Positions 50,735 through 60,434 of a DNA stretch of 64,000 nucleotides are shown here, piece by piece; the stretch's first letter is position 1, and the number at the start of each line of letters is the position of its first letter. The stretch lies in the NCBI RefSeq assembly GCF_004339545.1, contig NZ_SMGD01000012.1, positions 310,001-374,000 on the forward strand, given 5' to 3'. Under the pieces are notes generated by a model. That model was not told the DNA's origin, did not search any database, and saw only the letters and a program-made list of their open reading frames with translations. The position numbers were made by a program, and so were the translations under genes. This DNA is from Celerinatantimonas diazotrophica. GTDB lineage: Bacteria; Pseudomonadota; Gammaproteobacteria; Enterobacterales; Celerinatantimonadaceae.

Positions 50735-51928
50735 ATGAGTCGTTCAGGGGTGGCCGCATGGGTGCCAGTGACGATGCTGGCGATTGCCGCATTTATTTTT
50801 AATACTTCAGAATTTGTACCGGTAGGGTTGCTGACTGATATTGGGCATTCCTTTTCCATGTCGGCTGCCGAAGTGGGCATTATGCTAACTATTTATGCAT
50901 GGTGTGTGGCGGTATTGTCAGTGCCATGTTTGTTGCTAACCGGGCATGTGGAACGGCGTAAATTGTTAATGGGCCTGTTTGCTCTGTTCATCGTAAGCCA
51001 TATTTTGTCGACATTTGCTTGGAGTTTTCAGGTTCTGATGGTCTCTCGGCTTGGGGTTGCTATTGCGCACTCGGTATTTTGGGCGATTACCCCATCACTG
51101 GCGGTGCGGATTGCGCCGAAAGGGGGAGAGACTAAGGCTATCAGTATGGTTGCTCTTGGCGTTTCAATTGCGATGATCCTAGGATTACCGCTAGGGCGGG
51201 TGATTGATGAAGCCTTTAATTGGCGGGCATCATTTGCTGCCATTGGCCTTGCGGCGTTGATAGTCGCTTTATTGCTCTATCGCCTATTACCCGTGGTCGA
51301 AAGTAAAAATGCCGGATCAGCGGCCAGCATTCCGGTGCTATTCCGGCGTCCAGCACTGGTGAGTGTGTATATTCTAGCGTTGTTGGTCGTCACCGCACAT
51401 TACAGTGCATATAGCTATATTGAACCGTTTATTGAGCAAGTTGCCCGGTTATCCAGCCAGTTTGCAACCTCTATTTTGTTTGTCTTCGGAATCGCGGGGA
51501 TCGCTGCAAGTTTTCTGTTTAGTTATCTCAATCAGCGTTTTCCTATGTTATTACTCAATGGTGCTGTCGCTATTTTGGCCATTGTGATGGCAAGCTTATT
51601 AGCTTTAAGTGGTTCAGAATTAACCATGAGCCTTTTGGCACTGGTTTGGGGTGGGGCGATTACCTTCTTTTTCTTAAGCCTTCAACTGCGAGTGCTGGCT
51701 TTGGCCGAAGATGCAACGGATGTGGGGATGGCGTTTTTTTCCGGGATTGTGAATCTTGGCATTGGTTCTGGAGCATTGCTGGGGAGCCAAGTGAGTTTGC
51801 AGTTGGGCATGGCTCATATCGGTGAAGTGGGTGCGTTAGTGGCGGGTGCAGGATTTATAATGTGTGGATTTTGTTGTTGGCGTTATCGGTTCAGCTCATC
51901 ACTGGCGAACAATCAAAGCAATTGCTAA
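50735..51928 (+). CDS. sotB: Sugar efflux transporter SotB, MFS
   Basis: 397 residues with twelve predicted helices. AAFIFNTSEFVPVGLLTDI, VGIMLTIYAWCVAVLSVP, PLLFRRPALxSxY-like segments and DATDVGMAFFSGIVNLGIGSGALLG follow E. coli SotB (YdeA). It exports arabinose or related sugars. It sits just after the maltose block and may relieve sugar overload, which is inference. It ends at a strong terminator. Confidence 0.87.
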   Translation: MSRSGVAAWVPVTMLAIAAFIFNTSEFVPVGLLTDIGHSFSMSAAEVGIMLTIYAWCVAVLSVPCLLLTGHVERRKLLMGLFALFIVSHILSTFAWSFQVLMVSRLGVAIAHSVFWAITPSLAVRIAPKGGETKAISMVALGVSIAMILGLPLGRVIDEAFNWRASFAAIGLAALIVALLLYRLLPVVESKNAGSAASIPVLFRRPALVSVYILALLVVTAHYSAYSYIEPFIEQVARLSSQFATSILFVFGIAGIAASFLFSYLNQRFPMLLLNGAVAILAIVMASLLALSGSELTMSLLALVWGGAITFFFLSLQLRVLALAEDATDVGMAFFSGIVNLGIGSGALLGSQVSLQLGMAHIGEVGALVAGAGFIMCGFCCWRYRFSSSLANNQSNC

Positions 51929-52005
51929 AACAACGAGACCTGAGATTTATCACGCTCCGTGAAGACAATGTGATCAATCGCTTAAGTTGTTCTTGAGCCG
52001 AATGT

Positions 52006-52040
52006 AAATCCGATATTGAGGCACTCATATCGGATTTTTT
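52006..52040 (+). terminator. Rho-independent terminator of sotB
   Basis: AAATCCGATAT and ATATCGGATTT pair around a 10-nt loop, followed by T-rich sequence. Confidence 0.88.
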
Positions 52041-52144
52041 GTGACCAAAGGTGGGTTCATCCTTTTACTGTGAGCCGTTTGGGAGCCATATTTTTTTTGC
52101 AGATGCCCGTCAAGGGCAGCTTAAAAACTCAAAAGTCATGGCGA

Positions 52145-52723
52145 TTAAAGCGTACCACCCTCACTATAAATAAGTGCTTTGGCTGCCTGAAAGGCGGTTT
52201 CGGCAGGCTGATATTCTCGGATTAAGGTGCTCTGGTACTGACTACTGGCAATGGCACCATCAATTAACATTAACACCATGACGCTGACTCGTTCCGCTGG
52301 CTCAGGTTTGAGACATAATCGTAAAATTTGCTGAATTTGCTCAGTCAATGCACTTTTAAAGTGGCAGTTATAGTGGGCAATTTGAGGGTATTGCTGGCCA
52401 TACTCTAAACTTGAACGGGTAAATAGACAGCCGTTGTAGTCGTTGCTGACAAACCATTGAGCATAGTAATGAAACAGCGTGTAGAGTTTCTCTTTGGCGC
52501 TATCAACTTGCGCCAATTGTTGGCTTAACTCAGCTAAAAAGCTATTTAAGCGTTGCTCCAGAATGGCTTCTATCAAGCTAATTTTATCGGGAAAGTAGCG
52601 ATAAAAGGTCATCTTACCAATATTGGCGTAGGCCACGATCTGGTCAATGCTCGGGGCTCGAAATCCTTCGCGATTAAAAAGTTTAGCGCTCTGCTCGATG
52701 AGTTGTTTGCGTTTTGAATTCAT
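52145..52723 (-). CDS. TetR-family transcriptional regulator
   Basis: 192 residues. The N-terminal helix-turn-helix (LIEQSAKLFNREGFRAPSIDQIVAYANIGKMTFYRYFPDKISLIEAIL) is classic TetR. The C-terminal ligand domain is diverse, so the inducer is unknown. It is divergent from an EamA-type exporter gene, and two ATAC-N6-GTAT palindromes lie between them. It probably represses both. Confidence 0.93.
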   Translation of the reverse strand: MNSKRKQLIEQSAKLFNREGFRAPSIDQIVAYANIGKMTFYRYFPDKISLIEAILEQRLNSFLAELSQQLAQVDSAKEKLYTLFHYYAQWFVSNDYNGCLFTRSSLEYGQQYPQIAHYNCHFKSALTEQIQQILRLCLKPEPAERVSVMVLMLIDGAIASSQYQSTLIREYQPAETAFQAAKALIYSEGGTL

Positions 52724-52732
52724 TACTAATGG

Positions 52733-52746
52733 ATACTATTTAGTAT
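52733..52746. promoter_or_regulatory. TetR operator copy 1 (ATAC-N6-GTAT)
   Basis: ATACTATTTAGTAT lies 10 bp upstream of the TetR start codon. It shares the ATAC-N6-GTAT pattern with the copy at 52843. Confidence 0.6.
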
Positions 52747-52842
52747 TGTTTGCAAGTCTATCATATTCACTTGATCTAACTCATTTTAAATCTAATTAAT
52801 CATATTAGTTCGCTAGATATATCTAATAAGAAGCTTATCATG

Positions 52843-52856
52843 ATACAACTTAGTAT
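52843..52856. promoter_or_regulatory. TetR operator copy 2 (ATAC-N6-GTAT)
   Basis: ATACAACTTAGTAT (extended GATAC...GTATC) ends 18 bp before the EamA-type gene. Another perfect palindrome, TAGATATATCTA, lies at 52814. Confidence 0.6.
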
Positions 52857-52874
52857 CGGACACGGAGACGTCTT

Positions 52875-53792
52875 ATGCCTTACCTATGTCTAGCCTTCGC
52901 CGCAATGTTCTGGGGAGGTAACTATGTGGTTGGACATTTAATGGTTGCCCATAATAACCCATTTATCTTAACGCAAGCCCGCTGGTTGTTAACCGCTCTA
53001 TTGCTGTGCGCTTTATATGGGCACTCGATTCAGCGAAATTGGCCGCTAATACGGAAAAACTTCCTAGTTGTCGCTATGTTATCACTCTTTGGCCAGGTTT
53101 TGTTTCCGCTGACTTTATACATTGGTCTGCAATATACCTCATCACTGAATGCTGCCATATATATGTCAACGACCCCGGCAATGGTTTTAGTGATTAATGC
53201 ATTGATTTTTAAAGAGCATATTCACGGCAATAGTATTTGGGGCGTCGTTTTTTCAACGCTTGGAGTGGTTTTCTTACTGACTAAAGGACAACTGAGTGGG
53301 CTCTCTGGACTTTCTAGTTTTAACCGTGGGGATTTATGGACCATGGGTTCTGCATTGAGCTGGGCATTTTACTGTGCTTTCTTACGCTTAAAAAATAAAC
53401 AGATTAATGGCCAGGCTTTTGTGGGTGTTAGTTCGTTGTTGGGGGCGATTATATTAATACCAGTCACAGCGATAGCATTGGCGGTCAATCAGCCACCAAG
53501 TATTGCGCCATATTTACAATGGGGTTTTTTATTGGGCTTAGGATATCTGATTATCTTTCCGTCGTGGTTATCGTATGTATTCTGGAACAAAGGAATTGGT
53601 GAAATCGGTGCCACTCGGGGTGAGGTATACACCCATATTATCCCGCTTTCGGGAGGGATTTTTAGTATCTGGTTTACCGCTGTGACATTGCATTGGTATC
53701 ACTTAGTCAGTGCTGCCCTGATTATTTTCGGGATCTGGTTGTGTTCTAAAAAACGTCGCAACAAAACTTCATCAGAACCTGCCGGTATCTGA
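52875..53792 (+). CDS. EamA-family (DMT) transporter
   Basis: 305 residues with ten predicted helices in two EamA repeats (AAMFWGGNYVVGHLMVAHN near the start; TLYIGLQYTSSLNAAIYMSTTPAMVLVINALIFKE; SYVFWNKGIGEIGATRGEVYTHIIPLSGG). It probably exports a small metabolite or drug under the divergent TetR regulator. The substrate is unknown. Confidence 0.9.
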   Translation: MPYLCLAFAAMFWGGNYVVGHLMVAHNNPFILTQARWLLTALLLCALYGHSIQRNWPLIRKNFLVVAMLSLFGQVLFPLTLYIGLQYTSSLNAAIYMSTTPAMVLVINALIFKEHIHGNSIWGVVFSTLGVVFLLTKGQLSGLSGLSSFNRGDLWTMGSALSWAFYCAFLRLKNKQINGQAFVGVSSLLGAIILIPVTAIALAVNQPPSIAPYLQWGFLLGLGYLIIFPSWLSYVFWNKGIGEIGATRGEVYTHIIPLSGGIFSIWFTAVTLHWYHLVSAALIIFGIWLCSKKRRNKTSSEPAGI

Positions 53793-53818
53793 TGAAGTTG
53801 AATCTTATTCCATCAGAA

Positions 53819-55384
53819 TTACTTAGTCACATCTTGATAATAAACCATACCGGGCGCAGTGCCCTGAATAAAACCTTTCACATACTCGCGAAGGGCCAGT
53901 AATTTACGGGTCTGCAACGCAATGACAAATGGTGAGTTATCACGGACTTCTGTTTGCAGTATTTTATACATTTGGGTGCGTTTGGCTGGGTTCGGTTCGG
54001 CCAGAGCCGCCAGAGTCTGTTGATTCAGTTTTGGAATATGCCAGTTTGCTCGCCAAGCCAAGGTCTTGTTCTGACCATCTTCGGGATTATAGGCAAATGC
54101 GGAGGCATTGGTATGTGGGTCGAAATAGTCAGGCCCCCAAAAATTAATGGTCGCTTGATAGTTATGCTCTTTCACCTGACTTGCGACCTGAGAGCTAATG
54201 GCCTGGTGCAATGTCACCTTAATCCCGGCTTTGGCAAAACTGTCTTGTAAAGCCTGGGCAATATCTGCAAATGGCGGTTGGTTGTTAACCAGTAGGGTGA
54301 AGTGGGGGGTTTCTATCCCTGCTGATTGTAAAATCTGTTTGGCTTTGCTGGGGTCGAAGTGATATGGGTTATGAGTAAGAGCCCCTTTAAAGCCAATAGG
54401 CAAAAATGACTGATGAACCTGAAATTGATCGCGCATCAGATCATGGGCAATTCCTCGGTAATCAAATGCCCAGCGAGCCGCTTGCCAGAATTTAGGATTG
54501 GCTAATGTTGGACTCGCTTTGGTATTAAACATCAGATAATAAACGGTTGCATAGGGCAGAGAGAGTGTTTTCACCCCCGCTTTGTGCGCCAGTGATGCAA
54601 TTTGATCTGCGCCTAAGTTGCGAGCGATATCGGCATCACCCTGTTCAACCAATAATTGCCGAGTTGAGGCATCAGGGACGTTTTTAATGAGTACCATCGG
54701 TGTTTTTGGCGCTCCGCCAGGAGAGGTTGGGTTGGCCTGCAACAGTAATACTTTATGGGGGATGTAGCGTTTGATACTGTAGGCACCACTACCGGCTGAA
54801 TGCATTTTTAACCAACCACTGGCCAGATCATGATTCTGCGCATGGCTCATGGCTGTTTTTTCATCGATAACTGACGCCACTGGTGCAGATAACACGGCCA
54901 ACGCGACCTGCGGGCTAATTGCTTTATCCCAACTCACGGTGACCTGATGAGGACCCGTTTGTTTAACGTGGTTATCGACATTGCTGGCATTCCAGCCTAA
55001 TTGAGCCAAGATGAACGCGGGTGATTGGTTAAGTTTAATCACCCGAGTCAGAGAAAAAATAACATCTTGAGGGCGAACGGGATTGCCACTAGCAAAAGTG
55101 GCACCGGGTTTGAGATCAAAGACGATCTGGTGTGATTCGATTTTCCACGATTGGGCTAACCCAGCAATTAATTGAGTGGGTTGTTTGGGGTTGGGTTGAA
55201 TGAGTCGCTGGTAAGTATTGTAGATACTCTGTATTGATGACAGTTCAAATCCGGTTCCCGGGTCTAAACTGATGATATCATCCAGTGATTGAGCGACGAC
55301 AATGACCTTGTTCGGTGTTGCCGCTTGTACCGAGATAGCTAGGCTACTGAGGGCTAAGCATAATGCCACAAGTAGTTTGCGCAT
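53819..55384 (-). CDS. Family-5 extracellular solute-binding protein (second copy)
   Basis: 521 residues with a signal peptide (to VQAA, near residue 22). SBP family 5 (OppA/DppA/NikA type): DDIISLDPGTGFELSS near residue 35, FASGNPVRPQDVIFSLTRV, LMFNTKASP and WGPDYFDPHTNASAFAYNPEDG. It looks roughly 60% identical to the copy at 58866-60434, judged by eye. It captures a peptide, nickel or similar ligand for the operon's transporter. It is the last gene of the operon. Confidence 0.9.
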   Translation of the reverse strand: MRKLLVALCLALSSLAISVQAATPNKVIVVAQSLDDIISLDPGTGFELSSIQSIYNTYQRLIQPNPKQPTQLIAGLAQSWKIESHQIVFDLKPGATFASGNPVRPQDVIFSLTRVIKLNQSPAFILAQLGWNASNVDNHVKQTGPHQVTVSWDKAISPQVALAVLSAPVASVIDEKTAMSHAQNHDLASGWLKMHSAGSGAYSIKRYIPHKVLLLQANPTSPGGAPKTPMVLIKNVPDASTRQLLVEQGDADIARNLGADQIASLAHKAGVKTLSLPYATVYYLMFNTKASPTLANPKFWQAARWAFDYRGIAHDLMRDQFQVHQSFLPIGFKGALTHNPYHFDPSKAKQILQSAGIETPHFTLLVNNQPPFADIAQALQDSFAKAGIKVTLHQAISSQVASQVKEHNYQATINFWGPDYFDPHTNASAFAYNPEDGQNKTLAWRANWHIPKLNQQTLAALAEPNPAKRTQMYKILQTEVRDNSPFVIALQTRKLLALREYVKGFIQGTAPGMVYYQDVTK

Positions 55385-55454
55385 AAATCTTCCTTGTTAG
55401 TTAATAAATCCGCTTATGTTATGAAATAAGCGACTCATCCAGTTTTAGTTAACT

Positions 55455-56147
55455 TCATTCATCTGCATAGTCGTGCAGTTGGGCAATTCGACCTGCTTGC
55501 ATAACTGCCGCATGATCACACATATAATCAATAACATCTGGATCGTGGCTGACCAGAATCATACTCAGATGATGGCGACTTTTAAGTTCATTTAATAAAT
55601 TTAAGATTTCGGCTTGAACGGACATATCCAGTGCTGATGTCGGCTCGTCTAAGAGTAATAATTCGGGTTCGAGGAGTAATGCTCGAACAATTGCTACCCG
55701 TTGTCGTTGTCCTCCAGAAAGTTGATGGGGATAACGGTCAATCATCTCGGAGGTTAACCCCACTTGTTTAAAACCTTGGTCGAGACGATCATCAATGTCT
55801 TTGATGCCTAGTCGTTTCAACGGTTCGCTTAAGGTTCGGCGCAACCGATGCTTCGGATGCAGTGATGCGTAGGGGTCTTGAAACACCATCTGAACTTGAC
55901 GGCGCAGTTTGCCGGTAAAGGGTTTTCCCGCTTTTAGCGGTTGTCCCCGCATCTTTATTTGCCCGTCCCAATGGGGGTTGAGCCCTGCCAGTACCCATAA
56001 TAGCGAGGATTTGCCACATCCGGAGGGACCGACTAGGCCAAAACATTCGCCACTTTCAACGCTAAAACTTACATTATGTACCACGGTGTTACGCTGGTGG
56101 CCCATGACATGGGTAACATTGACATGGGTTAGTTCAAGCTGATTCAT
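55455..56147 (-). CDS. Oligopeptide-type ABC transporter ATPase (DppF-like)
   Basis: 230 residues, short for DppF (about 330); it lacks the C-terminal oligo_HPY extension. It has Walker [10 protein letters not shown], signature [17 protein letters not shown], Walker B LLLLDEPTSALD and the switch His in LVSHDPD. It pairs with the upstream ATPase gene, which it overlaps by 14 bp. The short form resembles NikE-sized subunits. Confidence 0.92.
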   Translation of the reverse strand: MNQLELTHVNVTHVMGHQRNTVVHNVSFSVESGECFGLVGPSGCGKSSLLWVLAGLNPHWDGQIKMRGQPLKAGKPFTGKLRRQVQMVFQDPYASLHPKHRLRRTLSEPLKRLGIKDIDDRLDQGFKQVGLTSEMIDRYPHQLSGGQRQRVAIVRALLLEPELLLLDEPTSALDMSVQAEILNLLNELKSRHHLSMILVSHDPDVIDYMCDHAAVMQAGRIAQLHDYADE

Positions 56148-56976
56148 CGAATTCCTCCAGCTTGGCTCGGTCTAAAACCGGTAGACTCTGACCGCGTTTA
56201 TCGCGGTTCGGCCGACATGACCATAATGTTTTGGTATATGGATGTTGCGCATTTGGCAGCTCTTGGGCCGGCAAACGGTCGACAATTTTGCCCTGATACA
56301 TGACTAACACCCGTTCCGAATAATCAGCGACTTGCTCAAGGTCGTGGCTAATCAGCAAAAGCCCCATATTGCGCTGTTCGACTAACTGGTAGATCAGTTC
56401 TAACACCTGATCACGTACTGCGTGATCCAGTGCCGATGTTGGTTCATCGGCAATTAATAATTGTGGGTCATTAATTAGGGCAATAGCGAGCATAACCCTT
56501 TGTCCCATGCCGCCAGAGAGCTGGTGTGGATACATTTTTTTGAGCTGTTTGGGATTTTTAAGGCCTACCGCATCGAGCATGTTTTCCACCTGTTGCTGAC
56601 GTTGTCGGCGAGATAATTTCTGATGCAGGATAAGAGGCTCTTCAACCTGACGGCCGATGGTATGGGTGGGGTTGAGGGCATATTTGGGATCTTGCAGCAC
56701 CATCGTGACATCTTTGCCGCGCAGCTGATTCCATTGACGAACACGAAAGTTCTGAACGTCCCTATTCAGGATCTTGAGCTCTTGTGCATCGACGGTTAAA
56801 GCATCCGGCAAAAGACCCATTAAACTGCGAGCCGTTAATGATTTACCTGAGCCTGATTCACCCACTAATGCAACGCGCTCCCGGCCAATCGAAAAATCGA
56901 TGCCTTTAACCAGCGCTTTATCGCTGTTGGTCAGTGAGATGTTTAGATTTTTGGCCGTCACTAAAGTATCAGTCAT
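56134..56976 (-). CDS. Oligopeptide-type ABC transporter ATPase (DppD-like)
   Basis: About 280 residues from the ATG at 56976, which overlaps the permease stop. It has Walker A GESGSGKSLT, signature HQLSGGMGQRVMLAIAL (usually MRQR), Walker B LLIADEPTSALD and the switch His in LISHDLEQV. The C-terminal part includes a short oligo_HPY-like NAQHPYTKTLW. Confidence 0.92.
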   Translation of the reverse strand: MTDTLVTAKNLNISLTNSDKALVKGIDFSIGRERVALVGESGSGKSLTARSLMGLLPDALTVDAQELKILNRDVQNFRVRQWNQLRGKDVTMVLQDPKYALNPTHTIGRQVEEPLILHQKLSRRQRQQQVENMLDAVGLKNPKQLKKMYPHQLSGGMGQRVMLAIALINDPQLLIADEPTSALDHAVRDQVLELIYQLVEQRNMGLLLISHDLEQVADYSERVLVMYQGKIVDRLPAQELPNAQHPYTKTLWSCRPNRDKRGQSLPVLDRAKLEEFDESA

Positions 56977-57814
56977 TACGAGGATCCATTTTGTCGCGCA
57001 GGCCATCCCCTAACAGGTTAAATGCCAGACTTGCCAGCAGAATAGCGAGCCCTGGGACAGCAGCAACCCACCATTGATCGAAAATAACTCGGCTGCCACT
57101 GGCAACCATCGACCCCCACTCAGCCGTAGGTGGCTGGATCCCCATTCCTAAAAAGCCAAGACCTGCGGCAGAGAGAATAATGCCACCTAAATTAAGGGCT
57201 GCTCGAATAATTGCGCTGGGTAATGTCAACGGTAAAATGTGGCCGATAATCAGTCTTCCTCCGGTGATCCCTTGCATTTTGGCCGCTGCAAGATAGTCAC
57301 TACGGCGCAGAGCCAGGGTTTCACTGCGAGCTTGACGGGCAAAGGATGGCCAACTGGTAAAGGCCAGCGCTAATGCCCCGTTCATTAATCCAGGTCCCAA
57401 CACTGAGACCAGTGCCAGCGCAATAACAAGGCTCGGTAGTGACATAACTATATCTGTCAGACGCATCAACACTCGCTCAACCCAGCCGCCAAAATAACCA
57501 GCACAGATACCTATGGCTAAACCAAACGGGACAGTGATCAGCACAACCAAAGAGACAAGGATCAACGTCGGACGAGCGCCATACAGGACTCGTGAAAGTA
57601 AATCTCGGCCAAAGCGGTCTGTACCCAGCCAATGCTGGGCATCGGGAGCTAACAGGCGCTGACTGATATGTTGTACATTCGGATCAGCTGGCGACAATAG
57701 TGGGGCAAACAATGCACAGGCAATTAATAGTATCACCAGCGTTAGGCCCAGATTAAAAGTGTTAAACCAGCTTAGCCATTGCCAGCGGCTGGATAGCGGT
57801 ATTGATCGATTCAT
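56969..57814 (-). CDS. Oligopeptide-type ABC permease (DppC-like)
   Basis: About 281 residues from the ATG at 57814, which overlaps the DppB-type stop (ATGA). It has about six helices, the N-terminal AOPC-type HWLGTDRFGRDLLSRVLYGAR, and the EAA loop AAAKMQGITGGRLIIGHILP. It forms the channel with the upstream permease. Confidence 0.92.
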   Translation of the reverse strand: MNRSIPLSSRWQWLSWFNTFNLGLTLVILLIACALFAPLLSPADPNVQHISQRLLAPDAQHWLGTDRFGRDLLSRVLYGARPTLILVSLVVLITVPFGLAIGICAGYFGGWVERVLMRLTDIVMSLPSLVIALALVSVLGPGLMNGALALAFTSWPSFARQARSETLALRRSDYLAAAKMQGITGGRLIIGHILPLTLPSAIIRAALNLGGIILSAAGLGFLGMGIQPPTAEWGSMVASGSRVIFDQWWVAAVPGLAILLASLAFNLLGDGLRDKMDPRND

Positions 57815-58866
57815 CGTGTTCTCGGGTCGACCCAACGGGTTAGTGTATCAGCAAGCGCATTGAGTAAAATAAAACAGGTTCCAATTAAGAGGGTAGAACC
57901 CAATATGGCCGGCGTATCTGAGGCAAAAAGAGCCTGCGTTAAATAGCGCCCCAATCCGGGCCAGGCAAAGACAGTCTCGGTTAGAACAGCCCCTTCTAAT
58001 AAACTGGTGTAAGACAGCGCCAAAATAGTAATGAGTGTGCCGAGCACATTTGGAAAAACATGTTTGCATAGGATACGAAGATCGCTCGCGCCTTTGGCTT
58101 TGGCTAATATGACGTATTCTTTATTGCGTTCTTCAAGCAGAGAGGCTCTTAACAATCGTGTGATCGAAGCCATTGATAACAACGCTAATACGGCGGTAGG
58201 TAACCATAAATGGGCAATCGCATTTTTTATAATAGCCGGATCGCCACTGCGAATTGCGTCAATTAAGATAAAACCGCTATTTTGCTCCATCGTGTAGGTA
58301 TAGATGTCATCTAAACGTCCAGGACCCGCTGACCAATGCAAGGTTGCATAAAAGAGCAATAACCCGAGTAACCCTAACCAAAAAATAGGGACGGAATAAC
58401 CTAACAGCGAAATCAGTCGCGCTAGGTGATCGATGATGCTCCCCGGTTTAAATGCCGCCAACATGGCGAGTGTAATCCCAAATAATGCTCCAAAAAACAT
58501 GGCGCAGGTGGCCAATTCTAGCGTTGCTGGAAAAGCGCTCTTGAGATCATTTAGCACTGGCTGCTGAGTGATTAGCGAGACACCTAAGTCACCATGACTG
58601 AGCCGGTCGACATAATGGAAAAACTGCATCGGAAGGCTCTGATCCAGTCCTAATTGGTGACGGGCCTGTTCATAGGTCGCTTGACTGGCATGATCGCCGA
58701 CCAACTGCAGTGCTGGATCAATAGGTGCTGCACGGGACAAGGCAAACGTAAACACCAAAAGCCCGAGTAAAGTTAAAATCAAGGCAATCAGGCCGCTAAT
58801 CCATGAGCGGCCTGTGCTTAACCAAGAACGGTGTGGCCCGTTATCGGAACGTATCGTTTGTGTCAT
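57811..58866 (-). CDS. Oligopeptide-type ABC permease (DppB-like)
   Basis: 351 residues with about six helices. It contains GLDQSLPMQFFHYVDRLSHGDLGVSLITQQPV and the EAA loop YVILAKAKGASDLRILCKHVFPN. Its start overlaps the stop of the upstream binding-protein gene (TAATG), showing tight coupling. A long loop (about residues 175-215) makes it longer than typical DppB/NikB. Confidence 0.92.
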   Translation of the reverse strand: MTQTIRSDNGPHRSWLSTGRSWISGLIALILTLLGLLVFTFALSRAAPIDPALQLVGDHASQATYEQARHQLGLDQSLPMQFFHYVDRLSHGDLGVSLITQQPVLNDLKSAFPATLELATCAMFFGALFGITLAMLAAFKPGSIIDHLARLISLLGYSVPIFWLGLLGLLLFYATLHWSAGPGRLDDIYTYTMEQNSGFILIDAIRSGDPAIIKNAIAHLWLPTAVLALLSMASITRLLRASLLEERNKEYVILAKAKGASDLRILCKHVFPNVLGTLITILALSYTSLLEGAVLTETVFAWPGLGRYLTQALFASDTPAILGSTLLIGTCFILLNALADTLTRWVDPRTR

Positions 58867-60434
58867 TATTTAGTCACGTTCTGATAATAAACCATATCGG
58901 GTGTAATCCCTTGGATATAACCCTTGATGGTTGAGCGCATCGCAACCAGTTTTTTGTTCTGAAGACCTAACACAAATGGTGAACTTGCACGAACTTTGCG
59001 TTGTAGTTGCTGATAAAGTTTCACCCGTTGGGTTTCATTGGTTGCCGCACGTGCTTGGAGTGTCAGCTTATTTAACTGTGGAATTTCCCAATTGGCACGC
59101 CATGCCAGCGTCTTACTGCCATTGCCTGGATTATAGGCAAAGGCTGAGGCATTGGTGTTTGGGTCGAAATAATCGGGACCCCAAGAGGACAGGTCTGCCT
59201 CGTAATTGTGTTCTTTAACTTGGGTTGAGACCTGTGAACTTACCCCAGGAATGACTTCAACCTTAATCCCTGCTTTGGCAAAACTGGCTTGGAGTGCTTG
59301 AGCAATGTCCAGATAAGGCGGCTGATTGCTGACAACCAATTTAAAGTGTGGGTTTTTAATTCCGGCTTTTTGCAAAATAGCTTTGGCTTTAGCCGGATCG
59401 TAATGGTAAGGCTGACCTGTTAAAGCGCCTTTGAAACCTGCTGGCAAAAATGCTTGTTGGGTTTGGAACTGGCCTTTGAGCAGATCTTTGGCAATGCCTT
59501 GGTAGTTAAATGCCCAGCGAGCAGCTTCCCAGAATTTGGGGTTGCCCAAGACTGGATTGTTTTTGGCCTTGGTATTAAACATCAGATAATAAATTGATGC
59601 GTACGGCAGTGCTTCGGTTCTGATGCCAGATTTATGGCTAAGTGAAGCAAATTGGTCACTGCCTAAGTTGCGAATAATATCGGCATCGCCTTGTTCTAAT
59701 AACAGGGCGCGAGTTGCTGCATCAGGTACATTTTTCAGCAAAATATATTTCATTTTTGCCTTTGCACCCACTGTATTTGGATTGGCTTGCATGAGCAGAA
59801 CTTGATGAGGCACATATTTACGAATCATAAAAGCGCCGCTTCCGGCGGAATGAGTATTGAGCCACTGATGGCCAAAATCGCCATTATGTGCATGCGCGAG
59901 TACTGTTTTAGCATCGACAATTGATGAGACTGGTGCCGATAAAAGGCTTAATGCTAATGACGGGCCAATATTGACGTCCCAGCTAATTTTAACCTGATGC
60001 GGGCCAACCTTCTTGATGTAGTGATCTACATTATTTTTATCCCATCCTAATTGAGTGAGAATAAAAGAAGGTGCCAGATTGAGTTTAACAACTCGTGACA
60101 AACTAAAAATAACATCTTCAGGGCGTACTGGATTACCACTGGCAAATTTCGCATCACTGCGCAGTGTAAACGTCAGGCTATGTGGGCTAGCTTGCCAGCT
60201 TTTGGCAAGTGTTGGCATCAGTTCAGTGGGTTTTTTCGGATTCGCTTGAACCAGCCGCTGATATAGGTTGGTAAAACTTTGTACAGAAGTCAGTTCAAAT
60301 CCTTGAGCTGGATCGAGGCTTGTAACGTCATCGAGTGATTGGGCAACCACGAGCGTATTTGTGGGGGTTTTCGCATAAGCACTTCCTAACGCTCCAGCGA
60401 TGCTTAATAAGCCTACGATAATTAGTTTATTCAT
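58866..60434 (-). CDS. Family-5 extracellular solute-binding protein (first copy)
   Basis: 522 residues with a signal peptide (to GSAYA, near residue 21). Same family and layout as the copy at 53819: DDVTSLDPAQGFELTS, FASGNPVRPEDVIFSLSRV, LMFNTKAKN and WGPDYFDPNTNASAFAYNPGNG. It is the first gene of a six-gene operon (SBP, two permeases, two ATPases, SBP). The ligand is unknown; dipeptide, nickel-chelate or similar are all possible. Confidence 0.92.
   Translation of the reverse strand: MNKLIIVGLLSIAGALGSAYAKTPTNTLVVAQSLDDVTSLDPAQGFELTSVQSFTNLYQRLVQANPKKPTELMPTLAKSWQASPHSLTFTLRSDAKFASGNPVRPEDVIFSLSRVVKLNLAPSFILTQLGWDKNNVDHYIKKVGPHQVKISWDVNIGPSLALSLLSAPVSSIVDAKTVLAHAHNGDFGHQWLNTHSAGSGAFMIRKYVPHQVLLMQANPNTVGAKAKMKYILLKNVPDAATRALLLEQGDADIIRNLGSDQFASLSHKSGIRTEALPYASIYYLMFNTKAKNNPVLGNPKFWEAARWAFNYQGIAKDLLKGQFQTQQAFLPAGFKGALTGQPYHYDPAKAKAILQKAGIKNPHFKLVVSNQPPYLDIAQALQASFAKAGIKVEVIPGVSSQVSTQVKEHNYEADLSSWGPDYFDPNTNASAFAYNPGNGSKTLAWRANWEIPQLNKLTLQARAATNETQRVKLYQQLQRKVRASSPFVLGLQNKKLVAMRSTIKGYIQGITPDMVYYQNVTK

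Noticed and set aside
53819-60434. Calling the ABC operon nikABCDE because nikR is in the window
   Set aside because: Sequence shows only the general peptide/nickel family; nikR is about 40 kb away and no NikR palindrome was found upstream.
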